A stretch of DNA of 7,952 nucleotides. Source: Desulfobulbaceae bacterium (GTDB taxonomy: Bacteria > Desulfobacterota > Desulfobulbia > Desulfobulbales > Desulfocapsaceae). Numbering within the stretch: position 1 is the first letter of the stretch; the number at the start of each line of letters is the position of its first letter. A model generated the notes under the pieces. That model saw only the letters and a list, made by a program, of their open reading frames with translations. It was not told the DNA's origin and ran no database searches. The position numbers and the translations under genes were made by a program. The DNA is taken from assembly GCA_030632405.1 (NCBI GenBank), contig DAOVUU010000098.1, positions 1-7,952 on the forward strand, in the 5' to 3' direction. Below, one piece after another: positions 5,079 to 7,952 of the stretch.

Positions 5079-6827
5079 CTAAGATTCCATATAAAAAACA
5101 ATCTCTTTCAAATCGTCCACCGCCTGCGCAAGTTTATCGCTATCCTTTTCCCGGAACGCATCACTAATTTCTTCGATCAACTCAATCAATTCTTCTTTGT
5201 CCTCCGGTTCGGCATCATCCAGTAGATTTTCCGCTTTTTTCAGTAGCTTCTGCACATCGGCGGGGATGTTTCGAGCAGGGTCTTTTCCTTCCTGCTCTGC
5301 TGTCACACCGTCCTCTTCACCAAAGAGTTGAACTATTTTCCCCTTTGCTCTATCCATATCCTCTTCGGTAAATCGGCCAGTGGCATTGTCAATGGATATC
5401 TGCTTGGATTTTCCGGTACACTTTTCAGTGGCCGTAACATGAAGAATACCATTCGTATCCAGTTCAAATGTTGTTACGATCTCGCTGCCCTCCGGAACTC
5501 TGGAAAGACCGCTGATTACAAATTCACCCAGCTTGATATTATCCTCGGGAACACTCTCCTCCCCTTGAAATACTTTTATCTTTACACTCTCCTGGTTATC
5601 GTGAAGGGTATAAAAAACCTCGCTTTTCTTTACCGGAATGGGAGAGTTTTTTCTGATCAGCGGCACGTATATTTCAGTAAACGACATGATATTGTCATCT
5701 ATATGTAACGTACTGGTACCAAATGTATACGGCGTAATATCCACCAGAACGGCAGCAACATCTTCTCCACTGAGCATACCAGCCTGAATAGCAGCACCGC
5801 TGGCTACACAGAGGTCCGGATTCACTTCACTGCGTGGCTGAACGGAGAATTCATCCTCAATATACTGCTGTACCAGCGGAGTTCGAGTCGATCCGCCAAC
5901 CAACAGAATCTCCTCTATATCCGATACTGTTAAATCGGCACTCTTCAATGCGGTATGTATAGCACCGATGGTTTCATCAATCAACGGACTGATCATTTCC
6001 TCATAGGTCTTGCGGCTTATCTCAAGAGACAAATGTACAGGTACCCCCTTCTGTTCAAAGAGATATTCCTCCTTTATTTCAGCAAAAGGATTATCCGAAA
6101 GTGCAAACTTAGCCTGCTCAGCCGCTCGTGTTATCCTGGCAGCTCCCTCGGGGGAAAGAGCAAACTCCCCGTGCTCCTCACGAATCGCATCATACACATG
6201 CTCCACGATCATTTGATCAAAATCATCACCACCAAGACGATTATTCCCATGACTTGCAATCACTTCAATGACCCCGTCTTCCATGCGGACAACGGAGACA
6301 TCAAAGGTTCCTCCGCCGAGGTCATAAACCATTATTGTCTTGCCCTCATCATGTTTTCCTTCATAGGCAAGGGCAGCTGCGGTGGGTTCATTGATCATTT
6401 TAATCTCAGCAAATCCAGCAATCTCTCCTGCCTCTTTGGTGGATAGACGCTGAACGTCGGAGAAATAGGCCGGTACAGTAATAACTGCCTTTGTCACGAC
6501 TGCTCCAAGATAATGCTCTGCCCGTTGCTTGAGCGATTTGAGAATGATTGCCGAAATTTCCCTGGGAGCATATTCCCGACCGGCCATGGTTACTTTTTCA
6601 CCACTTCCCATAAGGCGCTTGACGGATTTAACTGTACGCTCCGGGTAAACCGGGTATTGATTACGGGCCGCCTCACCCACAAGAAGTTTCCCACCCTGAT
6701 CCATCGCCACATAGGAAGGAAAAAGAGCACTGTTGTTGTGCTTGAGCACAACGGGTTGCCCATCCTCAAAAATTGCAACTTCCGAATTCGTTGTTCCAAG
6801 GTCTATACCGATTATTTGTTCGCCCAT
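5079..6827 (-). CDS. dnaK: Compact Hsp70-family chaperone (DnaK paralogue)
   Basis: An ATP-dependent cytosolic chaperone of 582 residues; housekeeping DnaK is about 640. Seen: phosphate-1 loop IGIDLGTTNSEVAIF (6-20), the catalytic-type lysine K70 in VKRLMG, VITVPAYFSDVQR (115-127), INEPTAAALAYE (145-156), phosphate-2 YDLGGGTFDVSVV (168-180), adenosine motif LLVGGSTRTP (308-317), linker DVAAVLVDITP (356-366), a beta substrate-binding domain (about 370-480), then a short acidic helical tail. Subdomain IB is about 24 residues shorter than in E. coli DnaK (the gap after KRLMG), as I recall for HscC-like proteins, and the lid region is about 100 residues with no DnaK-type C-terminal extension. The ATPase residues look intact. 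Together with the upstream J-like and grpE genes it forms a dedicated chaperone set. It is probably a paralogue rather than the main DnaK, so the symbol is approximate. The ribosome site is weak. Confidence 0.92.
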   Translation of the reverse strand: MGEQIIGIDLGTTNSEVAIFEDGQPVVLKHNNSALFPSYVAMDQGGKLLVGEAARNQYPVYPERTVKSVKRLMGSGEKVTMAGREYAPREISAIILKSLKQRAEHYLGAVVTKAVITVPAYFSDVQRLSTKEAGEIAGFAEIKMINEPTAAALAYEGKHDEGKTIMVYDLGGGTFDVSVVRMEDGVIEVIASHGNNRLGGDDFDQMIVEHVYDAIREEHGEFALSPEGAARITRAAEQAKFALSDNPFAEIKEEYLFEQKGVPVHLSLEISRKTYEEMISPLIDETIGAIHTALKSADLTVSDIEEILLVGGSTRTPLVQQYIEDEFSVQPRSEVNPDLCVASGAAIQAGMLSGEDVAAVLVDITPYTFGTSTLHIDDNIMSFTEIYVPLIRKNSPIPVKKSEVFYTLHDNQESVKIKVFQGEESVPEDNIKLGEFVISGLSRVPEGSEIVTTFELDTNGILHVTATEKCTGKSKQISIDNATGRFTEEDMDRAKGKIVQLFGEEDGVTAEQEGKDPARNIPADVQKLLKKAENLLDDAEPEDKEELIELIEEISDAFREKDSDKLAQAVDDLKEIVFYMES

Positions 6828-6904
6828 TTTGCTTCTATCTCTGTTCTTTTAATTTTAAAATGAAAATCGATCCTCAAAAAAAGAAGGGCTTCAAGTATGC
6901 TAAT

Positions 6905-7558
6905 CTACAACCGATTCACTTTCACATCGGCCAACCGAAGTATTTCACCATGCAACATGAATCCTGTTCGTGATTCACTGCTCACCATACCGTCTTCAAT
7001 TTTTGGCAAGGAATCAGTACCCACAGCACGCATGGTGTGCGGATCAAACTTACAACGCACAACCTCCATGGGAACCACCCCGCAGTCCTTCAACAGTTCA
7101 ACAATTCTCTCCAGTGTCATCTCCTGCCCCCTGCAGACAGACTGGAGTAATTTGTCATCATTACGTTGCCAGCGCTGAAACCACGAAATAGCATCTTCAC
7201 TCTGCTGTAACGTATGCAGAGAGGCTTGAACACTGTCATATAAATCGAGCAAGCCCTGCAAAACATGGCCCTCGGTTGAAGCATGAGCGGGTGAGGCTTC
7301 CGGCTCTGCACTTCCTTTCGCCATCAGCAAATCAATCTTCTGATTTCCCTGTCCTATGAGTTCAGCCGTTTCCTGAAACTGCTCCAGTCCCTGTTTGATA
7401 ATCCGGGATTCTATCCTGATCTCATTTTTCAGGGCGATCATTTCTTCATAGAAAGATGCAAGAGACAGCTTACGAGGTAGTGTATGTTTTTCAGCACCAG
7501 CTTTTTCCAGATACTCACGAAACTGCTCAACCAATACTTCATTATTAATCTCAGTCAT
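6905..7558 (-). CDS. grpE: GrpE-family nucleotide exchange factor
   Basis: 217 residues. Role: opens the Hsp70 nucleotide-binding domain to release ADP. Seen: a long charged helical region at about 35-75 (SFYEEMIALKNEIRIESRII) suited to the GrpE coiled-coil dimer; a low-complexity linker (81-97, Ala/Glu/Ser-rich); a helical bundle (98-158); and a C-terminal beta domain with CKFDPHTMRAVG (169-180), VSSESRTGFMLHGEILRLADVKV (192-214, paraphrased). The FDP...AV...GF.L.GE.LR.A.V.V pattern is the GrpE head. The N-terminus is not typical of housekeeping GrpE, supporting a specialised copy. It starts three nucleotides after the J-like gene stop. The hsp70 gene follows after a 77-nt AT-rich gap, the largest gap in the cluster, with no clear promoter. 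Confidence 0.87.
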   Translation of the reverse strand: MTEINNEVLVEQFREYLEKAGAEKHTLPRKLSLASFYEEMIALKNEIRIESRIIKQGLEQFQETAELIGQGNQKIDLLMAKGSAEPEASPAHASTEGHVLQGLLDLYDSVQASLHTLQQSEDAISWFQRWQRNDDKLLQSVCRGQEMTLERIVELLKDCGVVPMEVVRCKFDPHTMRAVGTDSLPKIEDGMVSSESRTGFMLHGEILRLADVKVNRL

Positions 7559-7561
7559 ACT

Positions 7562-7876
7562 CTAGCCTGCCGCCTCTACTTGCCCTGTCGATTCTGTCAT
7601 AAGTTTACGCAGCATTTCAATATCCGGTCTTTTCCCGTTACGACTTGCCCTGATATCAATTATCAGCTCCCCCACTTCGGGCAGGGAAGTGTCAAACAAC
7701 GCAAACCGAAGCCGATCTTTTTGGGTTTTAATACGTTCATAAGAAGCGCGAATACGCTGAAAGTCAGCTGGAAAGTGTTCCGGCGGATAGCGTTTGACCA
7801 TTTGCAGGTAAGCTTTTTTAATGGATTTATCGTCGCTGTCCTCGGAGGTTTCCAGAATCTCAAATGGTGTTTTCAT
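7562..7876 (-). CDS. J-domain-like co-chaperone lacking the HPD motif
   Basis: 104 residues. Residues 4-61 follow the J-domain plan: helix I (PFEILE), helix II (DDKSIKKAYLQMVKRY, 15-30), loop, helix III (ADFQRIRASYERIKTQKDRL, 37-56). In canonical J proteins the loop starts with His-Pro-Asp, needed to stimulate Hsp70 ATPase; here the aligned residues are Pro-Pro-Glu (31-33, in RYPPEHFP). From memory, other bacterial J-like proteins have a similar YPPER loop, so this is probably a subfamily and not a point mutation. The C-terminal 40 residues have no zinc-finger or client-binding domain. It sits directly before grpE and hsp70, so it is likely the co-chaperone of this Hsp70. Its ATG overlaps the stop of the preceding gene by ATGA; no ribosome site is needed if coupled. 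Confidence 0.82.
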   Translation of the reverse strand: MKTPFEILETSEDSDDKSIKKAYLQMVKRYPPEHFPADFQRIRASYERIKTQKDRLRFALFDTSLPEVGELIIDIRASRNGKRPDIEMLRKLMTESTGQVEAAG

Positions 7877-7952
7877 GTGAACAATTTCAGTTGTTTTGGA
7901 TTGCTTTTCTTTGCGCCTTTCTTCTTTGGCGGTGCTTCCGGTTCTTTACCCG
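7873..7952 (-). CDS. C-terminal end of an unidentified gene (partial)
   Basis: The last 25 codons of a gene that enters from the right edge. Its TGA overlaps the ATG of the J-like gene (ATGA), which marks it as an upstream member of the same operon. The visible tail is lysine- and proline-rich (GKEPEAPPKKKGAKKSNP) and ends KQLKLFT. The last part resembles the pentapeptide QL(S/D)LF used by bacterial proteins to bind the DNA polymerase III sliding clamp; with so little sequence this may be chance. The body of the protein is outside the window, so the product cannot be named. Confidence 0.7.
   Translation of the reverse strand, partial: GKEPEAPPKKKGAKKSNPKQLKLFT

Noticed and set aside
5328..5708. 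Open frame of 126 codons on the plus strand
   Set aside because: Opposite the Hsp70 substrate-binding domain; no domain-like sequence of its own.
5955..6446. Long open frame (163 codons) on the plus strand
   Set aside because: It lies wholly opposite the Hsp70 ATPase domain, whose motifs are unmistakable; it is an antisense shadow.
6884..6897. GAAG/CTTC pairing plus seven T in the grpE-hsp70 gap, as an attenuator
   Set aside because: The stem is four pairs with a two-base loop, too small to be stable; the T-run alone is not evidence.

Overview
The window looks like a bacterial chromosome of moderate GC content, with genes tightly packed on both strands. The proteins (an acetoacetyl-CoA synthetase, a LysE-type exporter, a small dedicated Hsp70/GrpE/J-like operon and BrnA/CopG- and VapBC-type toxin-antitoxin debris) resemble those of Desulfobacterota sulfate reducers, perhaps Desulfobulbales. 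That assignment comes from the overall impression of the proteins and is not secure.

Layout from left to right. Positions 1-743 (minus) carry the N-terminal 247 codons of an acetoacetyl-CoA synthetase. It diverges from a LysE/RhtB-type exporter (927-1562, plus) across a 183-bp intergenic region that holds a candidate promoter and an inverted repeat. Positions 1585-1883 (minus) hold a decayed toxin-antitoxin module: a CopG/RHH antitoxin with an apparent in-frame internal deletion of its DNA-binding half, preceded by what may be the C-terminal tail of its toxin. A 572-aa, mostly helical, TPR-like protein of unknown function follows (1973-3691, plus). Five bases after its stop codon is a single copy of a sequence that looks like a type I-E CRISPR repeat, followed by two more hairpins and a small unrecognised ORF (3780-3986).

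The rest of the window is one long run on the minus strand. From its 5' end (right side) it reads: the last 25 codons of an unseen gene, a J-like protein whose HPD motif is replaced by PPE, GrpE, a compact Hsp70 (582 aa, with a short subdomain IB and a short helical lid), a small zinc-ribbon protein, and then a VapBC toxin-antitoxin pair with its own well-formed promoter and operator. The chaperone genes are spaced by a 4-nt overlap to 77 nt and probably form one operon, coding for a self-contained Hsp70 machine (co-chaperone, nucleotide exchange factor, ATPase) with an extra zinc-ribbon partner. The only convincing minus-strand terminator downstream of this run is at 3734-3770.

The points most worth a second look are the solitary CRISPR-like repeat, the Hsp70 operon built around a non-canonical J domain, and the internally deleted antitoxin.
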